From the NCBI GenBank assembly GCA_021646465.1, contig SOET01000003.1:1-64000 (forward strand): a stretch of 64,000 nt of DNA, written 5' to 3'. The notes under the pieces are model-generated. The model was not told the DNA's origin. It did not search any database and was given only the letters and a program-made list of their open reading frames with translations. The stretch's first letter is position 1. Every line of letters starts with the position of its first letter. A program made the translations under genes and the position numbers. Below are positions 8,742 through 19,500 of the stretch, one piece after another. This DNA comes from Candidatus Kuenenia hertensis (lineage in GTDB: Bacteria; Planctomycetota; Brocadiia; Brocadiales; Brocadiaceae).

Positions 8742-9557
8742 ATGGAAATACCATCATTCATTTACGGAACGGCCTGGAAGGAAGACGCAACCGTTGATCT
8801 TGTAAAAAAAGCAATATCATCGGGTTTCAAAGCGATTGATACTGCAAACCAGCCGAGACATTATCAGGAACACCTTGTTGGCGAGGCATTGCAATCCATC
8901 TTTGGCAGAGGTATCAAGCGCGAAACATTATTTCTTCAAACCAAATTTACCCCTGTCGACGGCCATGATCAGAGAATTCCTTACGACAGGAGAGCCGATC
9001 TTGTAACACAGGTAAAACAATCGTTTGCAAGTTCTCTGGAGCACTTACATACGGATTATGTGGATTCGTATCTGCTGCATGGACCGTATTCCGATTATGG
9101 ACTGGGAAAATCAGACTGGGAGGTATGGCGGGCAATTGAAGATATTTACCGGTCAGGGAAGATTAGGATGATTGGCATCAGCAACGTCAGCAGGGAGCAG
9201 TTGGAAATACTTGTTGCAAAAGCGGAAATCAAGCCTATGGTAGTGCAAAACCGATGTTTTGCGAATCAAGGATGGGATAGAGAGGTAAGAGTGTATTGCT
9301 TTACCCATGACATCCTTTATCAGGGTTTTTCTCTTTTAACGGCAAATGCGTTTCTCTTCCAAAATAGCAAGGTGAAAAAAATTGCCAGACAGAAGGGGAT
9401 GACTATTGCACAGGTAGTATTTCGGTTTGCATTGCATGTGGGAATACTACCGCTTACCGGCACTACTGATAAACAGCACATGAAGGAAGATTTGAATATT
9501 TTTGATTATGAACTTACAAAAGAAGAAGTGCAGGAGATTGAAATGATTGCAGGGTAA
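8742..9557 (+). CDS. Aldo/keto reductase
   Basis: 271 aa cytoplasmic NAD(P)H-dependent oxidoreductase with a TIM-barrel fold. The catalytic tetrad is visible: D33 (AIDTAN), Y41 (PRHYQE), K68 (LQTKF) and H113 (YLLHGP). IGISNVS and a C-terminal TGTTDKQHMKEDL segment match the cofactor-binding part. The usual DTAxxYGNE motif is modified to DTANQPRHYQEH. The gene lies 35 bases after the M50 gene and may be co-transcribed with it. The substrate cannot be predicted. Confidence 0.9.
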   Translation: MEIPSFIYGTAWKEDATVDLVKKAISSGFKAIDTANQPRHYQEHLVGEALQSIFGRGIKRETLFLQTKFTPVDGHDQRIPYDRRADLVTQVKQSFASSLEHLHTDYVDSYLLHGPYSDYGLGKSDWEVWRAIEDIYRSGKIRMIGISNVSREQLEILVAKAEIKPMVVQNRCFANQGWDREVRVYCFTHDILYQGFSLLTANAFLFQNSKVKKIARQKGMTIAQVVFRFALHVGILPLTGTTDKQHMKEDLNIFDYELTKEEVQEIEMIAG

Positions 9558-9883
9558 TGCTAAGGAATTTGATCTGAAACAATAATGTCTGAATACCTTA
9601 TCTGTTGAGGAATCTCTTCGGGAGCAAGCAGTTTGTAAGATATCTTTCGAAGAGATAAATTGTTAGTACACCACACCAATCTCGCAATAACCAGTTGGAT
9701 GAAAAGCCAATCTGGCAAAATTTGCCGACCGTCAAAACATGTCATTGCGTCAATTTCGCAACGACATGGGCGAAGCGTTGACAATGAAAATATGCTTGCT
9801 ACAAATGAAAAACATTTTACAATAATCAACTTTGTGGTGGAATTCAGTAAATTGATTTGTAGGAAGAAAGGAGTGGTAATTCA
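9558..9883. other. Intergenic region with a degenerate hairpin repeat
   Basis: 326 bases before the SNF2 gene. CATGTCATTGCG (9738-9749) pairs with CGCAACGACATG (9757-9768) with one mismatch, resembling widespread GTCATTGCG-type dispersed hairpins. A smaller hairpin lies near 9640-9656. No gene or RNA family was recognised. Confidence 0.45.
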
Positions 9884-12376
9884 ATGAGTTCTGTATCAGC
9901 AAGAGGATCGGCAATAGTTCCAAAGAAAAGCCTTAAAACAAGGCGGAAACCGAAACCGGTTCAATTAAAAGTGCCAAGAACGCATAAACCGGAAGATCTT
10001 GGGTTAGAAGAATGGCAGCGTATCCTGAGAAAACAGTTTGCCGAACAACAAAATTACCAGCTCAAAAATATTGGTGATCATTCTGTCTTTTCTGAATTTT
10101 TACTGACAAATCCAGGTACTAAAAAGACGTACAAAATCTTTATTCGCGGCGACACTCCCGGCAACAATTTTTGCACCTGCCCTGATTACCGCATTAATAA
10201 TCTCGGCACATGCAAACATATCGAGTTTACTTTATCGAATCTCAAAAAGAAAAAAGGGGCGAAGAAGGCGTTTCTCTCAGACTATAGTCCTCCATTTTCA
10301 GAAATTTATTTACACTATGGGTTAAAGCGCGAAATCCGTTTCAGAGAGGGAAAAGATGCCCCGTCAGAATTACTGAAAGTCGTTAATAATTATTTTGACG
10401 AAAAAGGCAACCTGAAAGAAGACAACACGATTCATTTTCATAAATTCCTCGGCGCAATACCGCAAAATAATGGCCATGAAGTAAGGTGTCATGACGACGT
10501 CATGGATTATGTTGCAGAACTTCAGGATGCGCAACACCGCGCAGAGATCATTAAGGCTAAACTGAAAGGGGGTGTGAATAATCCGATTTTCAGCAATCTC
10601 CTGAAAACAGAATTATATATGTATCAAAAAGAAGGCGCCTTGTTTGCCGTAAAGGCCGGACGGTGTCTTATCGGCGACGACATGGGACTGGGGAAAACCA
10701 TCCAGGCCCTTACCGCGGCGGAAATAATGGCCGAATTATTTAAGATCCGGAAGGTGCTTGTTGTTTCCCCCACTTCTTTAAAACATCAATGGAAAATGGA
10801 AATAGACAAATTCTGCGGCAGATCCGCCATTGTTATCGAAGGTATTAATCACCACAGAAAACAGCTTTTCCGGGAAGAATCATTCTTTAAGCTTATTAAC
10901 TATGAATTGGTATTCAGGGATATTGAATGCATAAAGGATTGGGCGCCTGACCTGATCATTCTTGACGAAGCCCAGAGAATAAAAAACTGGAAGACGCGCA
11001 CTGCAAAATATGTAAAACAACTGGAATCGACGTTTGCCATTGTGCTTACCGGTACTCCGATAGAGAACAGAATTGAGGAACTGCATTCCATCATGGAATT
11101 TGTCGACAGGCATCATCTTGGCCCGTTGTACCGTTTTGTCCAGAATCACAGGGTGTTGGACGAAGGCGGCAAGGTTATCGGATACCAAAACCTGCAATCG
11201 GTCAGAGAATCTCTGAAACACGTGCTGATTCGAAGAAAAAAGGATGAAGTATTGAAACAGTTGCCGGAGCGTATTGATAAGAATTTCTTTGTATCCATGA
11301 CAAAAGAGCAGTGGGAAATTCACGACGAAAATTATAATATTGTGGCAAAATTAGTGGCAAAATGGAGACGTTTTCGCTTCCTGTGCGAGGCTGACCAGCG
11401 GCGGCTGCAGATAGCATTGAATTTTATGCGTATGGCGGCGGATAATACGTATCTGGTGGATAAGAAAACGATTCATGGTCCGAAGATAGAGGAATTAGAA
11501 ATAATATTGAAAGAACTTGTTATCGAAGGCGGAGAAAAGGTGGTTATCTTCAGCCAATGGCTGAGAATGACAGAGTTAGTTGAACATATTCTTGCCAGAA
11601 ACAATATTGAATACGTTCATTTAAACGGCAATGTTCCTTCAAAACAGAGAAAGGGATTGATGGAGAAATTCAGGGAGGCTCCCTCATGCAAGGTATTCCT
11701 TTCCACCGATGCGGGCGGAGTTGGCTTGAACCTGCAAAGCGGGTCGGTGGTTATCAATATGGATATCCCTTGGAACCCTGCAATCCTTGAGCAGCGTATC
11801 GGGAGGGTACACCGGCTTGGACAGCGCAGGACGGTCAGGGTTATAAACTTTGTGTCGTCTCACTCCATTGAAGAAAAGATACTGGAACTCCTGAAATTTA
11901 AGAAATCACTCTCAACAGGGGCATTGGACTCTGACGGGGAAAACGTTGTAATGATTGGGGAGTCACAATTCAAGCGGTTTATGAAAACAATGGAAACGAT
12001 AACGGATGGCCTGGAGGTGTCTAATCCTGAACAAACGGCTCAGGAAGAAAGTGAAGCAAAAGCGGATGAAACCGCAGAAGAGAATGAAGGTATTATCAGC
12101 GCCGAAGAAAAAACTGCAGAAGCAGGCGCTGTCGAAGAAAAAGGGCAGGCAGAGACCGACCAACTCGGTCATCTGCTGAACACCAGTGCGCAATTCCTGA
12201 TGAACCTCAGTAAGGTACTGTCAGAACCGGCAGCCTCATCTCAGAAACAACTGGACTCGCTGATTGGTAAAGATGAAAAAACCGGGCAAACATATTTAAA
12301 GGTCCCGCTTCCGGAAAAAGAAGCGGTAAAGGGTATTTTTTCCGCTCTGGGTGAATTAATTTCAAGGGCAATGTGA
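9884..12376 (+). CDS. SWIM zinc-finger SNF2-family DNA-dependent ATPase
   Basis: 830 aa. A basic N-terminus leads to a SWIM zinc finger (C97-x-C99 and C110-x-H112). The SNF2 motor follows: Walker A GDDMGLGKT with K271, DEAQ at 361-364, LTGTPIENR, and the C-terminal helicase lobe with STDAGGVGLNLQ and QRIGRVHRLGQ. The last 150 residues are a Glu/Ala-rich acidic tail and an alpha-helical end. Bacterial SWIM-SNF2 proteins are thought to remodel nucleoprotein or RNA polymerase complexes, and some belong to defence loci, but no defence neighbour is present here. AAAGGAG precedes the ATG. The stop overlaps the GTG start of the diguanylate cyclase. Confidence 0.93.
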   Translation: MSSVSARGSAIVPKKSLKTRRKPKPVQLKVPRTHKPEDLGLEEWQRILRKQFAEQQNYQLKNIGDHSVFSEFLLTNPGTKKTYKIFIRGDTPGNNFCTCPDYRINNLGTCKHIEFTLSNLKKKKGAKKAFLSDYSPPFSEIYLHYGLKREIRFREGKDAPSELLKVVNNYFDEKGNLKEDNTIHFHKFLGAIPQNNGHEVRCHDDVMDYVAELQDAQHRAEIIKAKLKGGVNNPIFSNLLKTELYMYQKEGALFAVKAGRCLIGDDMGLGKTIQALTAAEIMAELFKIRKVLVVSPTSLKHQWKMEIDKFCGRSAIVIEGINHHRKQLFREESFFKLINYELVFRDIECIKDWAPDLIILDEAQRIKNWKTRTAKYVKQLESTFAIVLTGTPIENRIEELHSIMEFVDRHHLGPLYRFVQNHRVLDEGGKVIGYQNLQSVRESLKHVLIRRKKDEVLKQLPERIDKNFFVSMTKEQWEIHDENYNIVAKLVAKWRRFRFLCEADQRRLQIALNFMRMAADNTYLVDKKTIHGPKIEELEIILKELVIEGGEKVVIFSQWLRMTELVEHILARNNIEYVHLNGNVPSKQRKGLMEKFREAPSCKVFLSTDAGGVGLNLQSGSVVINMDIPWNPAILEQRIGRVHRLGQRRTVRVINFVSSHSIEEKILELLKFKKSLSTGALDSDGENVVMIGESQFKRFMKTMETITDGLEVSNPEQTAQEESEAKADETAEENEGIISAEEKTAEAGAVEEKGQAETDQLGHLLNTSAQFLMNLSKVLSEPAASSQKQLDSLIGKDEKTGQTYLKVPLPEKEAVKGIFSALGELISRAM

Positions 12377-13833
12377 TCAAAGAAGTAGAGGGGCATAGGG
12401 TGATTGACGAAATATTGAAGGATAAAGAACAGTTGCTGCTTACCCTTATGGATGCAATTCCGGCTCCGGTATTTTATAAGGATAAAGATGGCAAGTATAT
12501 CGGCTGCAACAGTGCATTTGAGGATTTTTTAGGGCGGCGGAAAGAAGAAATCATTGGCAGAACAGTCTATGAAATTGCTCCTAAGGAACTTGCAGATATT
12601 TATCACAAGGCTGACGCTGCATTGTTTCATAGCGGAGGAAACCAGGTTTACGAAGCTGTCGTGAAACACAGCAAAGGTTCAATGCATAATGTCATCTTCC
12701 ATAAAGCTGTTTTCTACGACCGGGAAGGCATACTTTCCGGATTGATAGGCGTAATCCTGGATATTACCGAACGTAAGCAGGCAGAAGAAATGCTCCGGCA
12801 CAGGATAGCTTTTGAGAAAACCGTTGCAACAATCTCAAGGCGATTTATAACCCTTTCCGGCTTTGACGCCGCTGTCAATGTTTCTCTGGAAGACGCAGGG
12901 AGGCTGTGTAAAGCAGGAAGGGCATACCTCTTTCAACTGCGGGACAACGGTTCAATTATGGATAATACACATGAATGGTGTGATTCCGGAGTTGCCTCTG
13001 AAATGAATAACCTCCGGAATATTCCCGTGAGTGCATTCCCGTGGTCAATAAAAAAATTACAAAAAGGCGAGGTTATTCATGTGGAAGATGTTTCTAAAAT
13101 GCCTGCGGAGGCAATCACAGAAAAAACTGAATTTGAAAGACAGTCCATTAAATCCATATTGCTCCTGCCATTAATCATAGAAAATAAATTCCTGGGATTT
13201 ATCGGTTTTGACAACGTGAAGTCTGCCGGCAAGTGGTCTGAAGATGATGTAACGTTGCTTAAAATTATGTCGGAGACTTTTGGAAATGCAATTGCACGCA
13301 TTGAATCTGAAAAACTCATTCGCCACATGGCGTATCATGATGCTCTGACTAAACTGCCTAACCGGAATCTCCTCATAGACCGTCTGAAAGTAGCCATGGC
13401 ACATGCAATTCGCAGTAAAAATATTGTTGCAATTATAATGCTTGATCTGGATGGTTTTAAGGTTATAAATGATTCATTCGGGCATCAAACGGGTGATTCA
13501 TTACTCAAGTCTGTAGCGGAAAGGTTAACGAAATGTTTGAGGGAGGGGGATACCGTTGCCCGTATGGGCGGTGATGAATTTATCATCGTCATTCCCGATC
13601 TTTTTCAGACAGAAGACGCCCCGCTGTTTGCACAGAAAATTCTGGAGGTATTCCGCCTGCCCTTTCTTATCGGGGATCACGAATTTTACATCACGGCCAG
13701 CACAGGCATTACCATCTTCCCGTTCTATGCAAATGATACAGAAACCCTGTTCAGGCAGGCGGATGTGGCCCTGTATTTTTCCAAGTTGAAGGGTAAAAAC
13801 ACATGGCATATCTACAAACCCTGCACCACTTAA
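12373..13833 (+). CDS. PAS-GAF-GGDEF diguanylate cyclase
   Basis: 486 aa predicted cytoplasmic enzyme making cyclic di-GMP from two GTP. It has a PAS domain (about 20-130, [16 protein letters not shown]), a GAF domain (about 150-310) and a GGDEF domain (about 320-480). The active-site GGDEF is at 399-403 and an intact inhibitory I-site, R390-x-x-D393, lies five residues before it. There is no EAL domain. The start is GTG 12373, overlapping the SNF2 stop; a GTG at 12400 with AGAGGGG upstream is an alternative. The stop overlaps the convergent acr3 gene by 4 bp. A diverged copy of its last 110 bases occurs at 16084-16200. Confidence 0.92.
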   Translation: MIKEVEGHRVIDEILKDKEQLLLTLMDAIPAPVFYKDKDGKYIGCNSAFEDFLGRRKEEIIGRTVYEIAPKELADIYHKADAALFHSGGNQVYEAVVKHSKGSMHNVIFHKAVFYDREGILSGLIGVILDITERKQAEEMLRHRIAFEKTVATISRRFITLSGFDAAVNVSLEDAGRLCKAGRAYLFQLRDNGSIMDNTHEWCDSGVASEMNNLRNIPVSAFPWSIKKLQKGEVIHVEDVSKMPAEAITEKTEFERQSIKSILLLPLIIENKFLGFIGFDNVKSAGKWSEDDVTLLKIMSETFGNAIARIESEKLIRHMAYHDALTKLPNRNLLIDRLKVAMAHAIRSKNIVAIIMLDLDGFKVINDSFGHQTGDSLLKSVAERLTKCLREGDTVARMGGDEFIIVIPDLFQTEDAPLFAQKILEVFRLPFLIGDHEFYITASTGITIFPFYANDTETLFRQADVALYFSKLKGKNTWHIYKPCTT

Positions 13834-15014
13834 ATTCTGTAATCACTTTTAAAACCTGAACCGATTTTAAACAAGAAGCCAGTTTTCTTACAAATAGAAA
13901 CAAGCATGAGCATCACAGGCACCTCAATCAGGACGCCAACCACTGTCGCCAGAGCCGCACCGGAAGAGAGTCCAAACAGCATCGTAGCAGTCGCAATTGC
14001 CACCTCAAAATGGTTGGAAGCGCCAATCATTGCTCCAGGGGCGGCATCCTCGTAAGAAAGCCTGAACAATCTTGACAGGGCAAAATACCCAAGGCTGAAA
14101 ATAAGTATCGTCTGGAGAAAAAGCGGTATGGAAATCCAGAATATGGTGAGCGGGTTTTTTATGATGATCTCACCTTTAAAAGAGAATAAAAGCACTAACG
14201 TTGCAAGCAGGGCGCTTATGCTGACCGGAGTGAGCCAGCGCAGAAATTTTTCAGTGAACCACTCCTGTCCCTTATAGACTAATATGAATCTCCTGGTAAA
14301 ATATCCAGCGGTCAATGGAAAAGCCACATAAATTGCCACGGAAAACAATATTGTTTCCCAGGGTATGGGCATTGCATTCACACCAAGCAGAAAGCCTCCA
14401 AGCGGGGCGTAGAGGGCAAGCATCGTCAGCGAGTTTATGGCAACCATCACCAGAGTAAGCCCGTCATTGCCTTTTGCCAGATAACTCCACATCAGTACCA
14501 TCGCCGTACACGGGGCAATGCCCAGCAGTATTGCCCCCGAGATGTAACTTCTCCACAATTCAACCTCCTGTCCGTTTCGTAAAATTTCCGTGCCGGGCAA
14601 AAAGCCCTTGAACAGATATCCGATGAAAAACGTGGCAATGAAAAACATCGTAAACGGTTTAATTGCCCAATTAATGATAAGCGTCATCGCCACCGGTTTT
14701 GGAGTTTTTGCCGCCCGCATCACCTTTGCAAAATCGATCTTTACCATAATCGGATACATCATAAAGAACAGGCAGACGGCAATGGGAATAGATACCTGAT
14801 ACGCCGAAAGGGCGTCTAATTGTATTGCAACACCGGGTGCTATCTTGCCAAGACCGATTCCTGCGCCAATACAAATCAGTACCCAGAGCGTCAGGTATTT
14901 TTCAAATATTGACAACTGCTTCTTTTTAATTTCTCCGGCCTCTCGCTTATATGCTCCCTCGTGTATTTCCGTCCTTTTTTGTTCTTTTAGATCATTCATA
15001 TGCACAATATCCAT
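13830..15014 (-). CDS. acr3: Arsenite efflux transporter, ACR3 family
   Basis: 394 aa inner-membrane carrier exporting arsenite, with about ten transmembrane helices. The family-defining arsenite-thiol residue is C169 in [15 protein letters not shown]. The segments [17 protein letters not shown] and [18 protein letters not shown] are also characteristic of ACR3. The N-terminus has an unusually long charged stretch of about 38 residues before the first helix. It lies 37 bases downstream of arsR, so the two form an arsenic-responsive operon. There is no arsenate reductase (arsC) or arsenite methyltransferase (arsM) in the window. Confidence 0.94.
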   Translation of the reverse strand: MDIVHMNDLKEQKRTEIHEGAYKREAGEIKKKQLSIFEKYLTLWVLICIGAGIGLGKIAPGVAIQLDALSAYQVSIPIAVCLFFMMYPIMVKIDFAKVMRAAKTPKPVAMTLIINWAIKPFTMFFIATFFIGYLFKGFLPGTEILRNGQEVELWRSYISGAILLGIAPCTAMVLMWSYLAKGNDGLTLVMVAINSLTMLALYAPLGGFLLGVNAMPIPWETILFSVAIYVAFPLTAGYFTRRFILVYKGQEWFTEKFLRWLTPVSISALLATLVLLFSFKGEIIIKNPLTIFWISIPLFLQTILIFSLGYFALSRLFRLSYEDAAPGAMIGASNHFEVAIATATMLFGLSSGAALATVVGVLIEVPVMLMLVSICKKTGFLFKIGSGFKSDYRI

Positions 15015-15051
15015 TTTCTTGTTACCGTATAAAAAACAACGGTGGTAATAG

Positions 15052-15384
15052 TTAGCAAGTTTTCCGGGTTTCCTCTACTTCCTGAGAAAAAAACAGATGC
15101 ATATGTTTTTTTACTTCTGTCCATTTTTCAGAGTCGATACAATAGCAAACCCTTGGACCGTCTATCTCTCCCTTTATCAACCCTGCATTTTTCAACTCTT
15201 TCAGGTGCTGGGATACGGTAGATTGTGATAAAGGAAGTTCTTTGACGACTTCACGGCAAATACATTCTTTCTCTTTAATCAGGAAATTGACAATGGCAAC
15301 CCGCGCCGGATGAGCCAGCGCCTTGCAAATTTGCGCAATCATTTTCTCTTTGGTTTTAAATTCGTTGAATTTTGTTATAGCCAT
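15052..15384 (-). CDS. arsR: ArsR-family metalloregulator
   Basis: 110 aa winged-helix repressor. The helix-turn-helix is [21 protein letters not shown]41-I-C43 at the start of the alpha-3 region corresponds to the ArsR metal-sensing ECVC-type motif, with extra cysteines in VCYCID and at the C-terminus (C110). It should repress its own operon with acr3 until As(III) or Sb(III) binds. The operator is probably within 15385-15415, just outside the start codon, but I could not pick out a convincing inverted repeat there. Confidence 0.92.
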   Translation of the reverse strand: MAITKFNEFKTKEKMIAQICKALAHPARVAIVNFLIKEKECICREVVKELPLSQSTVSQHLKELKNAGLIKGEIDGPRVCYCIDSEKWTEVKKHMHLFFSQEVEETRKTC

Positions 15385-15510
15385 ATTTTAATGTTTAGAA
15401 ATTTCAAACTGTTCGTGTAGTGGCAAGGCGCACCTCATTCGCATCAACCTAACTCATAAATACGGACTGAGAAGTGATTTTAAATCTTTTGCAGTGTATA
15501 TTCTTACATG

Positions 15511-15533
15511 GGGAGCATTCCCGATTTTTTGTA
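15511..15533 (+). repeat. Solo end of repeat family A
   Basis: GGGAGCATTCCCGATTTTTT followed by GTA. Identical to 16240-16262 and to the left end of the element at 20786. No inverted partner within the next 300 bases. Confidence 0.75.
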
Positions 15534-15555
15534 AAAAACGTATTCATTGGTAACT

Positions 15556-15612
15556 CTATTCAGCGTAATTTATCAAACCACCTGGGGCGCAGAGCGCAAC
15601 TCGTTCCCAAAC
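15556..15612 (+). repeat. Half copy of repeat family B
   Basis: CTATTCAGCGTAATTTATCA followed by the AGAGCGCAACTCGTTCCCAAAC block. It matches the left end of the complete family B element at 62926 with only a few differences. It lies inside the family C element. Confidence 0.75.
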
Positions 15613-16083
15613 CATGTGCTGAATCTGTTGAAGCATCAGTTTGGGAATGCCTGTCTGCCGTCAGGCAGGCAATTGCAATGGAAACTCTGTTTCCCGTGAA
15701 GGTTTTGATTTAACAAATTATTTAAATTACAAACTATTTGAATCCGGTAATTTTATTTCCTATCTGTCAATATACAGGCGAGACTTGTAGAGACGCATAG
15801 CAATGCGTCTCTACGTTTGTCCGTGTTGGGCTTGTACGACATTGTCTATAAATCACAAATTGTGAACCCATTGAGTATAACTGTTCGTTTTTTACCAAAA
15901 ATTAGGTTGATGCGTATGAGGTGCGCCTTGCCACTACATTGTTAAAAGTCATCGAAGTCTTAATTAAAATCTTATATCGCAAATATACGATATATTATAA
16001 TCGGAAATCAATGATAAAATTAAAAGTAACTTAGGCTTCCAGCATGAGCGTTAAAAACACAAGCAGGATGCTTGTGATACAGA

Positions 16084-16200
16084 TGATTCAGAAACCCTGT
16101 TCAGGCAGGTGGATGTGGGCCTGTATCTTTTCCAAGTCGAAGGGTAAAAACACATGGCATATCTACCAACCCGGTATCACTTAAATTTTGCAATAGTTTT
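16084..16200 (+). pseudogene. Decayed copy of the diguanylate cyclase 3' end
   Basis: About 110 bases align with 13738-13848, the last codons of the GGDEF gene plus about ten bases past its stop. There are about ten substitutions and one inserted base (CTGTATCTTTTCC versus CTGTATTTTTCC) that breaks the frame. GAAACCCTGTTCAGGCAGG and AAAAACACATGGCATATCTAC are shared. The fragment is on the same strand as the intact gene, so the arsR-acr3 cassette lies between direct repeats. Confidence 0.85.
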
Positions 16201-16239
16201 TTCCACAAAAGTGTTTTTTTTGTAAACAACAGTTGTGAA

Positions 16240-16262
16240 GGGAGCATTCCCGATTTTTTGTA
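16240..16262 (+). repeat. Solo end of repeat family A
   Basis: Same 23-base end as 15511-15533, located just after the decayed cyclase fragment. Confidence 0.75.
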
Positions 16263-16448
16263 CCCTAAATTATTATATCATGCTTCGACGGAGTTTGTCC
16301 TGAGAGGTAAAGAGATTCTTCCCTGCCTGTCGGCAGACAGGGACTCCACTCAGATGACAAAGCCTGTCCTGAGTGAAACGAACGGAGCGAAGGGATCAGC
16401 ATGACATTCACAGTCATCCCTGAGTACATTCGCAGGCTCAGTCTGTCA

Positions 16449-16518
16449 GGTTTCTTACCCGACAATACAATATGAAAACGGATTGTCGGGTAAATAAGGC
16501 TTTGTCGGGTAAGAAACC
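16449..16518. repeat. Inverted repeat near the SBBP gene 3' end
   Basis: GGTTTCTTACCCGACAA (16449-16465) and its exact reverse complement TTGTCGGGTAAGAAACC (16502-16518), with a further GATTGTCGGGTAAAT copy between them. It lies 65 bases downstream of the SBBP gene stop. It could act as an RNA 3' structure for that gene but looks like a dispersed repeat. Confidence 0.5.
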
Positions 16519-16582
16519 CGGCCTACCAAACTTACCCGGCAATACCATTGTGAAAACTATCCTTTATCCATTGGGGAAAAAC

Positions 16583-19500
16583 CTATTTATTTACCTTAAC
16601 CTTCAAAGTGCCCTTTGCATTTTCCGTTTTGAAGCGTACTCTTGCTGATCCTTTTTTATTTAATGCGGTAACGGTAAATACTGCCTCGCCCTGTGAATCC
16701 GTCCTTCCTTTTTCTGGCGAAACAGTTATCCGTTTTTTACCGGATTTGTTTATATCTACGCTGATCGATTCGTCTGTTACCAGGCAGCCGTCTTCTCCTG
16801 TTACTATTACCGTTACCTCACTGCTCCCATTTTTGTCAAGTTTCAATCTTCGGGGAGATACCTCAACATCTTCGTCAGTGCAAACATAAGGTGTTGGCGT
16901 AATTGACGGTGTCGGGGCTGCGTCTATTACAGAGGCAGTATCGGTTACCAGCATTACCGAGCCGGTGGTGTTAATGTCATCAATGTACAACGCCGTTAAC
17001 GTATCACCCATACCTGCCTGAATGTGGTCATATTCCAGCGAGCCTCCGCTTTTTGCCACAAGAACCGCCCCGGTAAATATGCCCGTATCCGTTCCGGTTT
17101 CAACCATTCGTACCTTTGTGGAGTTAAATCGGGAGGTTTGTACAAAAACACTGTCATTAAGAAATTCAGCTTCCGTGTGGTTGGTATTTTGCTCGGCATC
17201 TGCCAGTATTATGCCAATAAAGGATCCCGTAATGCATGTATCATCATCAAATGTAATCTTTGCATTAAAACTGCTGAACGTTAGTTCTTCGGAAATTTCT
17301 GTGCCCGGTGGCGCCGTATCGGCGTAAGTTACGGTTGCCGTTCCATCCTGTACCGTTTTTAACGTACCGATATTTGCCCTTTCGTTTGAATCCGCACCAC
17401 CTGAGGTTGTGGTACCAGTTCTGATGGTGGCAAGGAATGTGCCGCTGTCAACGCCATCCTCGTACAAATCAAGCAGCAGATCATCCCCGGAGTAATAGTT
17501 TACGCCAACTACCTTCATTGCGGTTGTAAGCACGTCCTCCGATGTTGTGTCTGTATTTCTGTCAGAATCAACTACCGTAACAACTACAGTATCGCCGGAA
17601 AGAAACGCCTTCATTTTGCTCAGGGAAAGACTACCGGTAATGCCTTGCACTGATGTGGGTGATGGTGAAGGAAGCGGTGAAGGTGAAGGGAATAGGGTGA
17701 GTGTTGGGGAAACTGTTGCTGTGGGAGTAATTGTAGCGGCAACAGTTGGTGTTGGGTTTACGGTGAGTACAGGTGTTGGAGTTGGTACCGGCGCAGATTC
17801 GGTGGTAAAACTCCAGCTATAATTAGAACTTAAGGTGGTTCCCGCATAATTTGCTGCCTGCGCACCGGTGGTAATTGTTGCCTGATAGGTGGTATTATAG
17901 TCAAGGTTTTCTGACGGAGTGAATGTTGCGGTGCTTCCGTTCGTGGATACTATCCCGCTGACATTGCCGCTGCTTCCGCTCAGGAAAAAGGTATCGGTAG
18001 TGAGCGTGGAACCGTTCATTGTAAGGCTAAAAGTGGCAGTGACTGATGTAGTGACAGAAACCCCGCTTGCCCCGTTAGAAGGGCTTACCGATGTCACAGA
18101 AAGGGTTACGGTGGGAGGCGGTTCGCTTGGAGGAGTAACGGGAGTTTCCTCCTCTGATTCCAGCGAAACCTTAGCGATGAAGGCGCTGCTGTAGTTTTCT
18201 TCCAGCCATCCGGTGGTTGTTCCTGCTATAGGAAAATTTGACGATTCCGTCTCCCCTGTAATATACGCAGAACCCGAAGTGTCCACTGTGATTCCATAGC
18301 CATTATCATTATCACCGCCTCCAATATAAGTGGAATAGGCAATTTCCTCTCCTGTAGTTTCTAGCTTTGTCAAAAAAGCAGAATAAACGTCAGCTGCATG
18401 AGGGGCAACAGTAGTCGTTCCCACAACGGGAAAATCGGAGGAGTACGTATAACCTGTTACATAGGCAGAGCCGGAACCATCCACGGCAATTGCATTGCCC
18501 TGATCTTCTCCGCTTCCGCCAAGGTAGGTGGAGTAGGCGAATTCTACAGGCGTCCCGGTGCCGAGTTTTGTGATATATGCATCGTAAGAGCCTCCACCAT
18601 AAGGGGTGTTAGTACCAGCAAGAGGAAAATCTTCAGATTCGGTATATCCCGTAATGTAGGCATATCCGTTGCTATCCACAGCAATTCCCCGTGCAAAATC
18701 AGCACTCATACCTCCAATGTAAGTGGAATATTCCAGTGTATCTCCGGCGGCATTAAACTTTGCGGCAAAGGCATTGCTTGCTTCTTCACTGGATCTGTCT
18801 GTCTCTGTTCCTACTTCGGGAAAATCCTCGTTGGAACCAGTTTCTCCTGCTATGTATGCAGCCCCGGAACTATCCACTGCGATTGCATACCCCTGATCAT
18901 CCCAGCTTCCTCCAAGGTAGGTTGAATAAACAAGCTCAACTGGCGTTCCTGTTCCGAGTTTTGTTACAAAGGCATCGTAACCCAATTCTCCATTTTTGAC
19001 TGTATCAGTTCCCAAAACGGGGAAATCATTGGAATCGGTATATCCGGTTATGTAAGTATATCCGTTGTTATCCACAGCGATTCCTTGTGCAATATCCCAG
19101 TCGCCAGTTCCCCCGATGTAGGTGGAGTATTCGATGGTATTGCCAGTAGCATTGAGCTTTGTTATAAAGGCATCACGGGTTCCCTGAAGTGATGATGCTG
19201 TTCCCACTACGGGAAAGTTGCTGGATTCCGTGTATCCGGTAATATAAGCAGAGCCGGTTTCATCCACGGCGATTCCGTAGCCATAATCATCATCACTTCC
19301 CCCTATATAAGTAGAGTAAATAAACTCCAGTGGTGACTCCGTGCCGAGTTTTGTAACAAAAGCATCATAGGTAGACGTACCGTTATTTTTGGTAGTATCT
19401 GTTCCTGCTATGGGAAAATCAGCAGATGCCGTGTAACCAGTTATATATGCAGCCCCCGAACTATCCACAGCAATTCCGCGTCCTACATCGTCCTCCAATC

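Larger units (their letters stand above)
15416..15938. repeat. Family C composite element with 37-bp terminal inverted repeats
   Basis: The left arm, 15416-15452 (TGTAGTGGCAAGGCGCACCT...), and the right arm, 15902-15938, are reverse complements with a single mismatch over 37 bases. The interior contains a family A end and a family B half copy. This shows either insertion of elements into an older element or a composite unit. No transposase frame lies inside the 523 bases. Confidence 0.75.
15385..16582. other. 1.2-kb intergenic region of nested repeats and gene debris
   Basis: No intact gene. In order it holds the arsR promoter region, the left 37-bp arm of a family C element, one family A end, one family B half copy, an inverted-repeat hairpin GCCTGTCTGCCGTCAGGCAGGC (15650-15671), the right family C arm, the decayed cyclase 3' end, another family A end, a CCTGTC/GACAGG hairpin at 16326-16341 and the 17-bp inverted repeat at 16449-16518. 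Short open frames across these repeats encode peptides such as NLSNHLGRRAQLVPK and are repeat-derived. Confidence 0.7.

Noticed and set aside
9884-13833. SNF2-cyclase pair as a defence system
   Set aside because: SWIM-SNF2 proteins occur in some defence loci, but the diguanylate cyclase is an ordinary PAS-GAF-GGDEF protein and no nuclease or other defence gene is nearby.
15474-15713. 79-codon open frame next to arsR
   Set aside because: It lies wholly in nested repeats, and its NLSNHLGRRAQLVPK part is the family B repeat read in frame.
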